64,000 nucleotides of DNA, taken from assembly GCF_009258045.1 (NCBI RefSeq), contig NZ_CP041166.1:62001-126000 (forward strand), read 5' to 3'. Under the pieces are notes generated by a model. It worked only from the letters and a program-made list of their open reading frames with translations. It made no database searches and was not told where the DNA came from. Positions 17,454 through 24,481 of the stretch are shown here, in pieces. The translations under genes and the position numbers were made by a program. Position 1 is the stretch's first letter; each line of letters opens with the position of its first letter. The stretch comes from Sulfurimonas xiamenensis (GTDB taxonomy: Bacteria > Campylobacterota > Campylobacteria > Campylobacterales > Sulfurimonadaceae).

Positions 17454-19208
17454 ATGTTTAAAAAGTACTATTTTCAGTTTTTTTTACTTTCTCTTGCATT
17501 TGTGGTTTTTTATAGTGACGACTACAAGATCATTATAGCTGGAATTGCCATATTTTTAGTCGGTATGTTTTTTATGGAGGATGGCTTTAAGCTCTTTAGC
17601 GGCGGTATGCTTGAGAAGGCTTTGCAAGCTAGTACCGATACTCTGCCAAAGGCTATAGGTACGGGATTTGTTGCAACTGCCATTATGCAAAGCTCCTCTT
17701 TAGTTTCTATCATCATTATCTCATTTTTAAGTGCAGAGCTTATTAGTTTAAGCGGTGCCACTGGAGTCATATTTGGTTCAAATATCGGTTCTACAACGAC
17801 TGCGTGGATAGTTTCTTCATTTGGTGTAAAGATAGATATAGCGACTTTTGCAATGCCTATGATAATTTTTGGGGTGGTTCTTAAATTTTCAAATAGTAAA
17901 AGCTATCAAGGGGTTGGAAAAGTTTTGCTTGGACTAGGGTTTGTTTTTCTTGGTATTGCTTATATGAAAGATGGATTTGAGATTTTGCAAAGTACGCTTA
18001 ATCTATCAAAATATGCGGTTGAAGGCTATTTTGGTGTTTTGATTTATATATTGTTTGGAATTGTAGCAACTGTTCTTATGCAGTCAAGCGCGGCAACGAT
18101 GGCACTTGTTATTACAGCACTTGCAACAAACCAAATCATCTATATCAATGCTCTTGAACTTGCTATCGGAGCAAATATTGGTACAACTGTTACCGCTATA
18201 TTGGGAGCTATCTCTTCAAACTCAAATGGGAAAAGAGTGGCTGTTGCACACTTTATTTTTAATATAACGACGGCAGTTGTTGCTATTGTTTTTCTCTACC
18301 AGTTAAGCGATTTGACAACATTTTTAGCTTCAAAAATAGGCATTGCAGATAGTGATTATGCCATGAAACTTGCACTTTTTCACACACTCTTTAATATTTT
18401 GGGGGTTATAATTGTCTCTCCTTTCACACAAAAACTCGTAAAGTATTTGGAGACACTTTTTATAGAAGTAAATATTTATACTATTAAACCTTTATATCTT
18501 GATAATATAGTTATTAATGTTCCGAATGCGGCGATAGAGTCGATAAAAAAAGAGACTATACATCTTTATGACAGTGCCGTTGAAGCCATTTCTCACTCTA
18601 TGTTTTTGCACCGTCATAAATTTATAGGGAGTAAAGATATAGAGAATGTTGTAAAAAATTCAGATATAAGTGTAAATACGGATGTGGATGAGTTTTATGC
18701 AAATAAGATTAAATCACTTTACGGAGAGATAATCCATTATGCGACTCTTTCTCAGGAAAATATGAATGAAGAGGATCAAAACAGAGTGTATGACCTAAAA
18801 CTTGCTTCACGCGAGATTGTAGAGGCTTTAAAATATATGAGAGAGCTGCAAAAAAACATCTTTTACTACTCCAAATCAAAAAATAGTTATGTTAAAGAGG
18901 AGTATAACAACCTAAGAGTTTACATTGCAAAGACAATAGATGCTATAGAGAAGTTAAAAGAGCATGATGATGATTTGGATGTCATCTCTACAATCGAGCT
19001 TTTAAAAGAGAGTACAAAAGCGCTGGACAACATAAAAAACAGCAGGATAGATACACTTATACGAGAAAACAGGATTGATTCCAAGATGGCGACATCGCTT
19101 ATCAATGACAGCTCGTTTGCTTATGATGTAACACAAAAGTTGTTACAAGTTGCTACAATATTGTGGATAAAAGATGCAGATATTAGAACACTAGGAACTC
19201 AAAAATGA
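17454..19208 (+). CDS. Na+/phosphate cotransporter with PhoU-like C-terminus (NptA type)
   Basis: Inner-membrane sodium-dependent phosphate symporter. The 584-residue product has two inverted Na_Pi_cotrans repeats, each with the conserved QSS signature (ATAIMQSSSLVSI near 76-88 and VLMQSSAATMAL near 207-218), many transmembrane helices to about residue 345, then a long helical PhoU-like cytoplasmic domain. The ATG at 17454 is preceded by AAGG; an adjacent TTG is also in frame. The stop overlaps the next small gene. It has no Pst/Pho neighbours, so it may be a stand-alone importer or efflux symporter. Confidence 0.85.
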   Translation: MFKKYYFQFFLLSLAFVVFYSDDYKIIIAGIAIFLVGMFFMEDGFKLFSGGMLEKALQASTDTLPKAIGTGFVATAIMQSSSLVSIIIISFLSAELISLSGATGVIFGSNIGSTTTAWIVSSFGVKIDIATFAMPMIIFGVVLKFSNSKSYQGVGKVLLGLGFVFLGIAYMKDGFEILQSTLNLSKYAVEGYFGVLIYILFGIVATVLMQSSAATMALVITALATNQIIYINALELAIGANIGTTVTAILGAISSNSNGKRVAVAHFIFNITTAVVAIVFLYQLSDLTTFLASKIGIADSDYAMKLALFHTLFNILGVIIVSPFTQKLVKYLETLFIEVNIYTIKPLYLDNIVINVPNAAIESIKKETIHLYDSAVEAISHSMFLHRHKFIGSKDIENVVKNSDISVNTDVDEFYANKIKSLYGEIIHYATLSQENMNEEDQNRVYDLKLASREIVEALKYMRELQKNIFYYSKSKNSYVKEEYNNLRVYIAKTIDAIEKLKEHDDDLDVISTIELLKESTKALDNIKNSRIDTLIRENRIDSKMATSLINDSSFAYDVTQKLLQVATILWIKDADIRTLGTQK

Positions 19209-19411
19209 AGATAGACAAGGTATTTAAAGGCATAGAAAAACTCTTTTTTAGTGAAATAAACGATGAAAAAAAGCAGCAGATGTTAAAAGAGAAACTTTTT
19301 GAAAAGATTGAGCAGACAAAAAAAGAGATAAAAGAGTCTTCCAATGAGGAAGAGCTACAGGATTTAAAAGCTAAACTCTATATTTTAAAAAAATTGCTTG
19401 ATAGAGTTTAG
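19205..19411 (+). CDS. Small coiled-coil protein co-translated with the phosphate transporter
   Basis: A 68-residue, highly charged alpha-helical protein with heptad-like Leu/Ile spacing (for example EKLFEKIEQTKKEIKE). Its ATG overlaps the stop of the transporter gene, so it is probably translated by coupling. No named family is recognised. It may bind the transporter's helical cytoplasmic domain; that is inference from position only. Confidence 0.6.
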   Translation: MKIDKVFKGIEKLFFSEINDEKKQQMLKEKLFEKIEQTKKEIKESSNEEELQDLKAKLYILKKLLDRV

Positions 19412-19422
19412 CCCATAAAAAT

Positions 19423-19788
19423 TTAATGTGCTGAACAGGTTCCTTGACCGTCGCTTTTTTGCAGCTCATTTTTTATAAGTCGTGCCACACTTTCTTGAAC
19501 TGTTTTTGAAGTAGAGTCAAAGTAAAGATCCAGTCCGGCTTGTGCAAACCCTTGTGCAGGAGAACCTCCTATTCCAGAGACAACTAAAGCATCAGGATTT
19601 AAACTCATAATATTGGCTACTGCATTACCGCAGGCTCCTCCGCTGTGACCGGGATTTTCTACTCCCTCTACATCAATCATTTTGTCATTTTCTAATGTAA
19701 TAATTGTGTAAAATTTTGCTTTTCCAAAGTGTGCACCTATTTTTGACAAATATCCCATATTCTCATCTGTTGGATAAACTATTCTCAT
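19423..19788 (-). CDS. NifX/NifB-type cofactor-binding domain protein (third in operon)
   Basis: Single-domain protein of the dinitrogenase iron-molybdenum cofactor family (PF02579-like, RNase H fold), which in nif systems holds Fe-S or FeMo-co precursors. The 121-residue product shows HFGKAKFYTII near 22-32, a GGACGNAVANI stretch near 69 and the glycine-rich SGIGGSPAQGFAQAGLDLYF near 90-110. The tail ends in a single Cys followed by SAH. It is the last gene of the operon, 11 bp after the preceding NifX-like gene. No nitrogenase genes are in the window, so a role in nitrogen fixation is not implied. Confidence 0.82.
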   Translation of the reverse strand: MRIVYPTDENMGYLSKIGAHFGKAKFYTIITLENDKMIDVEGVENPGHSGGACGNAVANIMSLNPDALVVSGIGGSPAQGFAQAGLDLYFDSTSKTVQESVARLIKNELQKSDGQGTCSAH

Positions 19789-19799
19789 TTTTTTACTCC

Positions 19800-20144
19800 C
19801 TATTTTTGAAATTTTGTTAATTTATTGGCAAGAAATGCGCTATAAGCTTCTTTAACCGTCATGTCACCTGCGCCTACATACATGGTTACTTTTGATTTTT
19901 TTAATATCTCTAAAGCTTTGTTACCGGGTCCATTTCCGGTTATAAGGATATCGGGATTGAGTTCAAGCACTTTTTTTGCCGCCTGAAGTCCAGCTCCGTG
20001 TTCCATTGTCTCCGTATCCGCATTAGAGATAAAACTTAAAGAATCATCCTCCTCATTATACACAACAAGTGTGTCAGTTCTTCCAAATCTTGGGTCCATT
20101 AAAGAATCCCAGCTCTTACCCTTTGCCGTAAATACAATTTTCAT
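19800..20144 (-). CDS. NifX/NifB-type cofactor-binding domain protein (second in operon)
   Basis: A 114-residue protein of the same NifX/NifB-C family. It shows DPRFGRTDTLVVYNEEDD at 17-34 (the usual xRFGRxxxFxIyd entry), ETMEHGAGLQAAKKVLEL near 46-63 and a GNGPGNKALEILKKSKVTMY stretch near 69-90. AAGGAG precedes the ATG, which lies 1 bp after the ATPase stop. Stand-alone NifX-like proteins next to MinD-type ferredoxin ATPases are common in anaerobes; they are thought to bind metal-sulfur clusters, with undefined partners. Confidence 0.85.
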   Translation of the reverse strand: MKIVFTAKGKSWDSLMDPRFGRTDTLVVYNEEDDSLSFISNADTETMEHGAGLQAAKKVLELNPDILITGNGPGNKALEILKKSKVTMYVGAGDMTVKEAYSAFLANKLTKFQK

Positions 20145-20145
20145 T

Positions 20146-21024
20146 TTAACTCCTTAGTATATTTTTTATGTATTGCCAACTTTTTTCAATCTCTGTTTTA
20201 AGACTGCTATCGCCATATTCTATAATCGTTTTTGCTTGAGAAAGAGCTTTTGCAAATGTTTCATCATAGGCAATTTTTGTTATAAGAGTGATATCTTCTT
20301 CTTCTAAAAAAGCCTCAATCTCTTTGGTTACATCTATATTTAAATCATACTTGTTGATAATACAAGCAGCTTCTATATTGAAACTTTTAACCAGTTTATA
20401 AACTCTTTTAAGATCATGAAGTCCCGAAACGGTTGCTTCCGTAACCAGCAGTGCCAAATCTGCCCCGCTTAAGGAGGAGATAACAGGACATCCCACACCG
20501 GGACTTCCATCAACAATCAAAAACTCTTTTTTATTTGCCAAAGTTAGTTTTTTCGCTTCATTTTTTACTTTTGCCACGAGCTTTCCGGAGTTCTCTGCTG
20601 CAAAGCCAAGTTTTGCATGTACCATTTCGCTTTGGGCTTTTGTCATGGAGAGATAAAAATCTCCGACTTTTTGTGTTTTCATATCAATTGCTTCTACCGG
20701 GCAGACTCTGGAACAATACCAACACCCTTCGCATGAAATGGGATCAACACGATGCTGATCATCTATCACATGAATAGCATCAAAGCGGCATACCTCTTTG
20801 CACTCTCCGCAATTTATACAATTCTCTTCGTCGATAACAGCTATCTCGCCGCTATAAAAATCCTCCTGATATCTAAAATCAGCTTCCAAAAGAAGATGCA
20901 TATTTGCAGCATCGACATCACAATCAGCTATAACGGCATTCTCTTTTTCAAGATAGGCAAAGGATGCAGCAAAAGAGGTTTTACCGGTTCCCCCTTTACC
21001 TGAGATAATGACTACCTCTTTCAT
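20146..21024 (-). CDS. MinD/NBP35-like ATPase with two [4Fe-4S] motifs (second copy)
   Basis: P-loop ATPase with an inserted bacterial-type ferredoxin domain. The 292-residue product has a deviant Walker A GKGGTGKTS at 9-17 (signature lysine K10), then Cys at 69, 72, 75 and 79 and a second set at 98, 101, 104 and 108, each CxxCxxCxxxC, enough for two [4Fe-4S] clusters. DGSPGVGCPV near 173-182 follows as in the paired copy. Such ATPases resemble Fe-S scaffold/carrier proteins (Nbp35/ApbC/Mrp). The ATG overlaps the stop of the first copy by 4 bp, suggesting stoichiometric synthesis and possibly a heterodimer. Confidence 0.88.
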   Translation of the reverse strand: MKEVVIISGKGGTGKTSFAASFAYLEKENAVIADCDVDAANMHLLLEADFRYQEDFYSGEIAVIDEENCINCGECKEVCRFDAIHVIDDQHRVDPISCEGCWYCSRVCPVEAIDMKTQKVGDFYLSMTKAQSEMVHAKLGFAAENSGKLVAKVKNEAKKLTLANKKEFLIVDGSPGVGCPVISSLSGADLALLVTEATVSGLHDLKRVYKLVKSFNIEAACIINKYDLNIDVTKEIEAFLEEEDITLITKIAYDETFAKALSQAKTIIEYGDSSLKTEIEKSWQYIKNILRS

Positions 21025-21872
21025 TTGACACCCCCGACAAACTGTGCTATCTGCTTTAATGCGGTTTCAAACTCTTGAATTTTCGGATAAATCAGCTCGC
21101 CTTTGGAGTAAAGCTCGGCGACTCTTCTGTCGTTTGGAATTTTGGCAATTATAGGGATACCCTCGGCATTACAATACTCTTCTACACCATTGTCGCCGAT
21201 GCCATGGCGATTGATTACTACACCAAATTTTTGACATAAAACTCTCATTGTTTCTACAGCAAGCTTGAGATCATTGAGCCCAAAAGGGGTCGATTCGGTT
21301 ACCAATATAACAAAATCGCTTCCGCGGCTCGCCTCAATGACCGGGCAGGAAGTTCCCGGAGGAGCATCAAAGAGCTTGATGGTGTCTTGTGAAAATTTTT
21401 CATCTATATACTCAATGACCTGGCTGATAAGAGGGACAGCCTGCTCCTCTCCTATGTCTAATCTTCCCTCAACAAAATCTAAATTTTCAGTTTTAAAATG
21501 CTTTAATTCGCCAATTTTTTGTGGCATCATTGGAAGAGATTCAGTCGGGCATAGTTCTGAGCAGGCATAACAGCTATGACAAAGTTCCGGAAATACCAAA
21601 ATTTCGTCACCTACTTTTATAACTGCATTGAATCTGCAGACCTCTTCACAGTTGCCGCATAAAGTACATTCCTCTTTTTTCCATTGAGGTACCATTTTGT
21701 CGCATGCTTTTTCAAAAATCAGATTCCCCTCGATAAAGAGTTTGGAATTTGGTTCTTCAACATCCAGATCCGCGAGCACAACATCTGCCTCTTTGGCTAG
21801 ATAGGAAGAGAGATTTGTAGAAATGGTAGTTTTACCAGTCCCGCCTTTTCCGCTTGCTATAGTTATCTTCAT
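21021..21872 (-). CDS. MinD/NBP35-like ATPase with two [4Fe-4S] motifs (first copy)
   Basis: Paralogue of the neighbouring ATPase. The 283-residue product has deviant Walker A GKGGTGKTT at 8-16, a first Cys set in CTLCGNCEEVC and a second in CHSCYACSELC, and the switch-like DAPPGTSCPV near 165-174. The Cys pair around the second switch region is retained in both copies. Its first base overlaps the last base of the NifX-fusion gene. A tandem pair of such ATPases flanked by NifX-type proteins is a recurrent anaerobe gene set whose function is unresolved; handling of a metal-sulfur cluster is the likely theme. Confidence 0.88.
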   Translation of the reverse strand: MKITIASGKGGTGKTTISTNLSSYLAKEADVVLADLDVEEPNSKLFIEGNLIFEKACDKMVPQWKKEECTLCGNCEEVCRFNAVIKVGDEILVFPELCHSCYACSELCPTESLPMMPQKIGELKHFKTENLDFVEGRLDIGEEQAVPLISQVIEYIDEKFSQDTIKLFDAPPGTSCPVIEASRGSDFVILVTESTPFGLNDLKLAVETMRVLCQKFGVVINRHGIGDNGVEEYCNAEGIPIIAKIPNDRRVAELYSKGELIYPKIQEFETALKQIAQFVGGVK

Positions 21873-22453
21873 TACAGGCTTCCAGTGCCTCTACCAAATC
21901 CCATGCCACGACCTCCTCTTGCACATCTTCTTTGCATAAAACTTGACCTTCTTTTTATATAACTTTCTTCATCTCTTAGATAATTGGTATTTATATCCTC
22001 ACTTCTTTTTTCATTTCTGCCAAGACCCATGCCGCGACCTTTTCTCATGCCTCTTCCTTGCATAGCACTCAATCCTCTTTTTGTATACATCTCTTCACCT
22101 CTCTCATCATTATTTGTAAACATATCTTTTTTGCTAAGTATATTCAACACTGCTTCTATATCTTTTTCCTGTGCCTCATAAGCTGTAATTGCAAATTGTT
22201 CAAGATTTTGTTTTAGCCCCTGTGAGTAAAACTCCACCACAGCAAAAATATCAATATTTTTTTCTGACAAAAACTGCGACAAAATTCTGCCCGTACCGAA
22301 GTGTCTTTCTCCCGCTTTTGCAATTGGCAAGTTTTCCTCTTTTACCATTTTTAAAATCGGATTTTCGATTACTTCAACTTTTTTTTCATTTTCATAGATA
22401 ACAATTTTTTTGCAAAGACCGATATGTTTTGCTATTGTTTGTTCATTGTTCAT
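21872..22453 (-). CDS. NifX-type domain fused to a Met/Gly/Arg-rich tail
   Basis: The 193-residue product has an N-terminal NifX/NifB-C domain (residues 1-105, with AGERHFGTGRILSQFLSEKNIDIFAV) followed by a tail made of two imperfect repeats. Each contains a KRG/KRR start, a MQ(G/R)RG element and an RGMGLGR or RGMGFGR motif (about residues 124-145 and 168-190). The tail resembles the small Met/Gly-rich DUF5320-type proteins often encoded beside NifX/ATPase genes, here apparently fused. The start ATG lies in a heptamer repeat with no Shine-Dalgarno sequence, so translation probably depends on coupling with the regulator gene 3 bp upstream. Confidence 0.75.
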   Translation of the reverse strand: MNNEQTIAKHIGLCKKIVIYENEKKVEVIENPILKMVKEENLPIAKAGERHFGTGRILSQFLSEKNIDIFAVVEFYSQGLKQNLEQFAITAYEAQEKDIEAVLNILSKKDMFTNNDERGEEMYTKRGLSAMQGRGMRKGRGMGLGRNEKRSEDINTNYLRDEESYIKRRSSFMQRRCARGGRGMGFGRGTGSL

Positions 22454-22468
22454 TGTTCATTGTTCGTT
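22441..22468. repeat. Heptamer tandem repeat spanning a stop/start junction
   Basis: GTTCATT is repeated three times (22441-22461) with a fourth, variant copy GTTCGTT at 22462-22468. On the minus strand it reads as three ATGAACA units carrying the stop of the DUF134 gene (22459-22457) and the start of the NifX-fusion gene (22453). Confidence 0.85.
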
Positions 22469-22780
22469 GGAAATGCTACTCTCATTATATGATTCCTTTG
22501 TATGGATAATAATTGCTTTTGCATTTAACAACGCATCTGCAATTTTTCGTCTTGCACTTTCAATCGTTCGGGAAAAAGTAGTTCGTGATATACCCATACG
22601 ATCAGCACACTCTTGTTGATACAAACCCAAAGAATCACTCAATCTTATAGCTTCCATCTCTTCTTCAAACAGTACTACATACTCAAGCGATTTTTTGCAT
22701 ACACCACATGGCTTAAAACAGATATCACTATGATCTTCATCTACTCTTCTGTGTTTTCTTTTTCTGCCAAATTGGTTCAT
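22457..22780 (-). CDS. DUF134-family HTH regulator
   Basis: DNA-binding protein of the DUF134/UPF0251 family, a sigma-70-region-4-like helix-turn-helix often encoded with NifX and MinD-type ATPase genes. The 107-residue product opens with a basic segment (RKRKHRRV), has a Cys pair around residues 21 and 25-27 (FKPCGVCKK), then a helix-turn-helix at about 55-85 (LYQQECADRMGISRTTFSRT). I chose ATG 22780 because AAAGGA lies 8 nt upstream; a TTG at 22813 lies inside the operator palindrome. It is the first gene of the six-gene operon and a plausible autoregulator. Confidence 0.82.
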   Translation of the reverse strand: MNQFGRKRKHRRVDEDHSDICFKPCGVCKKSLEYVVLFEEEMEAIRLSDSLGLYQQECADRMGISRTTFSRTIESARRKIADALLNAKAIIIHTKESYNESSISNEQ

Positions 22781-22797
22781 TGTTTTTTCCTTTAGTT

Positions 22798-22813
22798 TTG
22801 AACATATGTTCAA
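22798..22813. promoter_or_regulatory. 16-bp perfect palindromic operator candidate (downstream site)
   Basis: TTGAACATATGTTCAA is a perfect palindrome located at about +6 to +21 from the predicted start of the DUF134 operon. A related site, 12 of 16 identical, is centred 33 bp away (three helical turns). Location and symmetry suggest repression, probably by the DUF134 protein; the binding protein is inferred. Confidence 0.6.
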
Positions 22814-22824
22814 TTTCAGCTGTA

Positions 22825-22853
22825 ATTATAATGTGCATATGTTCATTTGTCAA
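22825..22853 (-). promoter_or_regulatory. Exact consensus sigma-70 promoter with an operator in the spacer
   Basis: On the minus strand TTGACA (22853-22848) is followed by exactly 17 nt and TATAAT (22830-22825). A perfect -35 is rare in this phylum. The spacer contains the second palindrome-like site (22831-22846, core CATATGTTCA). The expected transcription start is about 22818. A strong promoter with operators in the spacer and just downstream fits tight repression and strong induction. Confidence 0.7.
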
Positions 22854-22958
22854 GTAAAAAATCATTTTATTTTTTAAATATTTTATTTATTATTTATTTT
22901 TATAAAGAAAAATCAGTATTTTTTTGTTATCATTTTTAAATCTTATAAAGGAGCACAG

Positions 22959-23537
22959 ATGAAAAAATTTGTTTTACTTATAACTTTGTTAGCTTCCCTG
23001 GTTTTTGCTCAATCTGCAAAAATGGTTGAAATTATTTCAGAAAATACAGTAAAAATAGACAAAGATGGTGTTAAAAAAAAGATCCACTTAAGTGGAATAG
23101 AACTTTTTGCAAAAGCAAATAACAGCAAAGAAACCATTCAGCTTGTAGATTATAATAAAAGAGATGAGTTAAAAAGAGAAGCTTTGTCATATATGAAAAA
23201 AATGTTTCCTGAGGGGGTAGATCTTTCATATCAAATTTTTTCTAAAGATGAGCATGGTCTTGAATATGTGTGGATAAGCAACAATGATTTTAACTACAAG
23301 ATAGTTAGAGATGGCTATGCTTTGACTGATGTTGAAGATCCAAGTCTGCCAACCGGATTGAAAAATAGAATGTTAATTGCTCAAAACTACGCAAAAGAGA
23401 ATGGCATTGGACTTTGGGGTAAATATAAAGAGATGAAAGCACTTGAAAATCAAGATATAGAATCTTGCGGATGTGGATTTACTCAAAAAAAAGATGTTGC
23501 GTCAGATATACTTAAACAACAACAAAGAGGGCTTTAA
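22959..23537 (+). CDS. Exported staphylococcal-nuclease-like domain protein
   Basis: The 192-residue product has a signal peptide (residues 1-17, ending VFA) and an SNase-like (TNase) fold pattern: VEIISENTVKID...KIHLSGIELFAKANN for the first strands, a REALSYMKKMF helix, DEHGLEYVWI strands, the YKIVRDGYALTD segment and NGIGLW near 147-152. Catalytic Arg/Glu residues of true thermonucleases are not clearly all in place, so it may be a nuclease or a non-catalytic relative. A CGCG cysteine pair lies near the C-terminus. ATAAAGGAG precedes the ATG. It is transcribed divergently from the DUF134 operon. Confidence 0.7.
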   Translation: MKKFVLLITLLASLVFAQSAKMVEIISENTVKIDKDGVKKKIHLSGIELFAKANNSKETIQLVDYNKRDELKREALSYMKKMFPEGVDLSYQIFSKDEHGLEYVWISNNDFNYKIVRDGYALTDVEDPSLPTGLKNRMLIAQNYAKENGIGLWGKYKEMKALENQDIESCGCGFTQKKDVASDILKQQQRGL

Positions 23538-23588
23538 AAAGTTTGTTATTACTTTTGCAAATGAGTCTTGTTTGTAAAGATACTATAG

Positions 23589-24467
23589 TTATTCAAGTTC
23601 ATCTTTATTTACAAGACCTTGAGCAAGAAGCTCTTTTATAACAATTTCTGTCATATCGCTTTTAAATTTAAATTCATAGCGGATATCCATAACATAAGCT
23701 TTTATCTTCATTTCTAAAAAAGATTTGTGCTGATAGATTCTGTTTGTAAATAGTACTTCAATGGGTTTGTTGAGATAGATATATCTTGAAACCTGAGCTG
23801 TTTCGATGGCAACTTTACGGATTTTGTCCATGGGAGCATCGATGGGGAGCATTATTTTTGCAACTACTTGACAGTATAGTTCGCCTGAATTACTGTTGGA
23901 TACCGATGTGTTCATAAGCTCCATATTTGGAACAATAACCATTGAATCATCAGGAGTTACGATGCGCGTTGCCCGCAGACCGATATTTATAACTTCACCG
24001 TAATTTTCTCCGACTTCAATCTTATCTCCTACTTTAAAAGGACGGTCAAACAGAAGCATAATTCCACCAAATATATTTTTGAGCAGGTCCTGTGTTGCAA
24101 AACCTACGGCAATGGCTACGGATGCCAATGCCGTCATAAGCATCTCCATTGGCGGATGATAGATCACTTTTACAATTATAACAATAACTGCTGCCCAAAG
24201 AGCAATTCTGATAATAGGAATTAGACCTTTGATGGTTATTCTCGCTTTTGAACTCTTTTCGGCAAAAAATTCAAGTGCTTTTGTAAAGAAAGTTATAAAA
24301 ATATATGCGATAACAAAAAAGAGCAGTGTCCAAAGAATTTTTGAAACCGAGATAATCGCAATCAAATCCATTGGATCAACCTTTGAAGCATCATCTTTTT
24401 GCAAAATATCTGCTGCATAGAGGATATGTGTAAAAAAAGTTAAAAAGAAAAGTATTATAAATTTCAT
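23589..24467 (-). CDS. MscS-family mechanosensitive channel
   Basis: Small-conductance mechanosensitive channel of the inner membrane that releases solutes on hypo-osmotic shock. The 292-residue product (E. coli MscS is 286) has an N-terminal signal-like helix, two further membrane helices, a pore-lining Ala/Gly-rich TM3 (TALASVAIAVGFATQDLLKN, about 112-131), then the hallmark FDRPFKVGDKIEVGE beta-domain entry and the soluble alpha/beta domain. It lies 14 bp downstream of the ATPase gene on the same strand, so the two may be co-transcribed. Confidence 0.9.
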   Translation of the reverse strand: MKFIILFFLTFFTHILYAADILQKDDASKVDPMDLIAIISVSKILWTLLFFVIAYIFITFFTKALEFFAEKSSKARITIKGLIPIIRIALWAAVIVIIVKVIYHPPMEMLMTALASVAIAVGFATQDLLKNIFGGIMLLFDRPFKVGDKIEVGENYGEVINIGLRATRIVTPDDSMVIVPNMELMNTSVSNSNSGELYCQVVAKIMLPIDAPMDKIRKVAIETAQVSRYIYLNKPIEVLFTNRIYQHKSFLEMKIKAYVMDIRYEFKFKSDMTEIVIKELLAQGLVNKDELE

Positions 24468-24481
24468 ATAAGTATCCCGTT

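Noticed and set aside
19423-20144. Evidence for nitrogen fixation from NifX-type genes
   Set aside because: No nifHDK, nifEN or nifB-radical-SAM gene is present; stand-alone NifX proteins are common in non-fixing anaerobes.
22441-22468. Phase-variable on/off switch by the heptamer repeats
   Set aside because: Changing the number of units keeps both frames open: the upstream stop falls in the first unit and the functional ATG is always the second from the end.
22781-22813. TTG 22813 as the start of the DUF134 gene
   Set aside because: It lies inside the 16-bp palindrome at about +6 and lacks a ribosome binding site, while ATG 22780 has AAAGGA at good spacing and matches the family's usual N-terminus.
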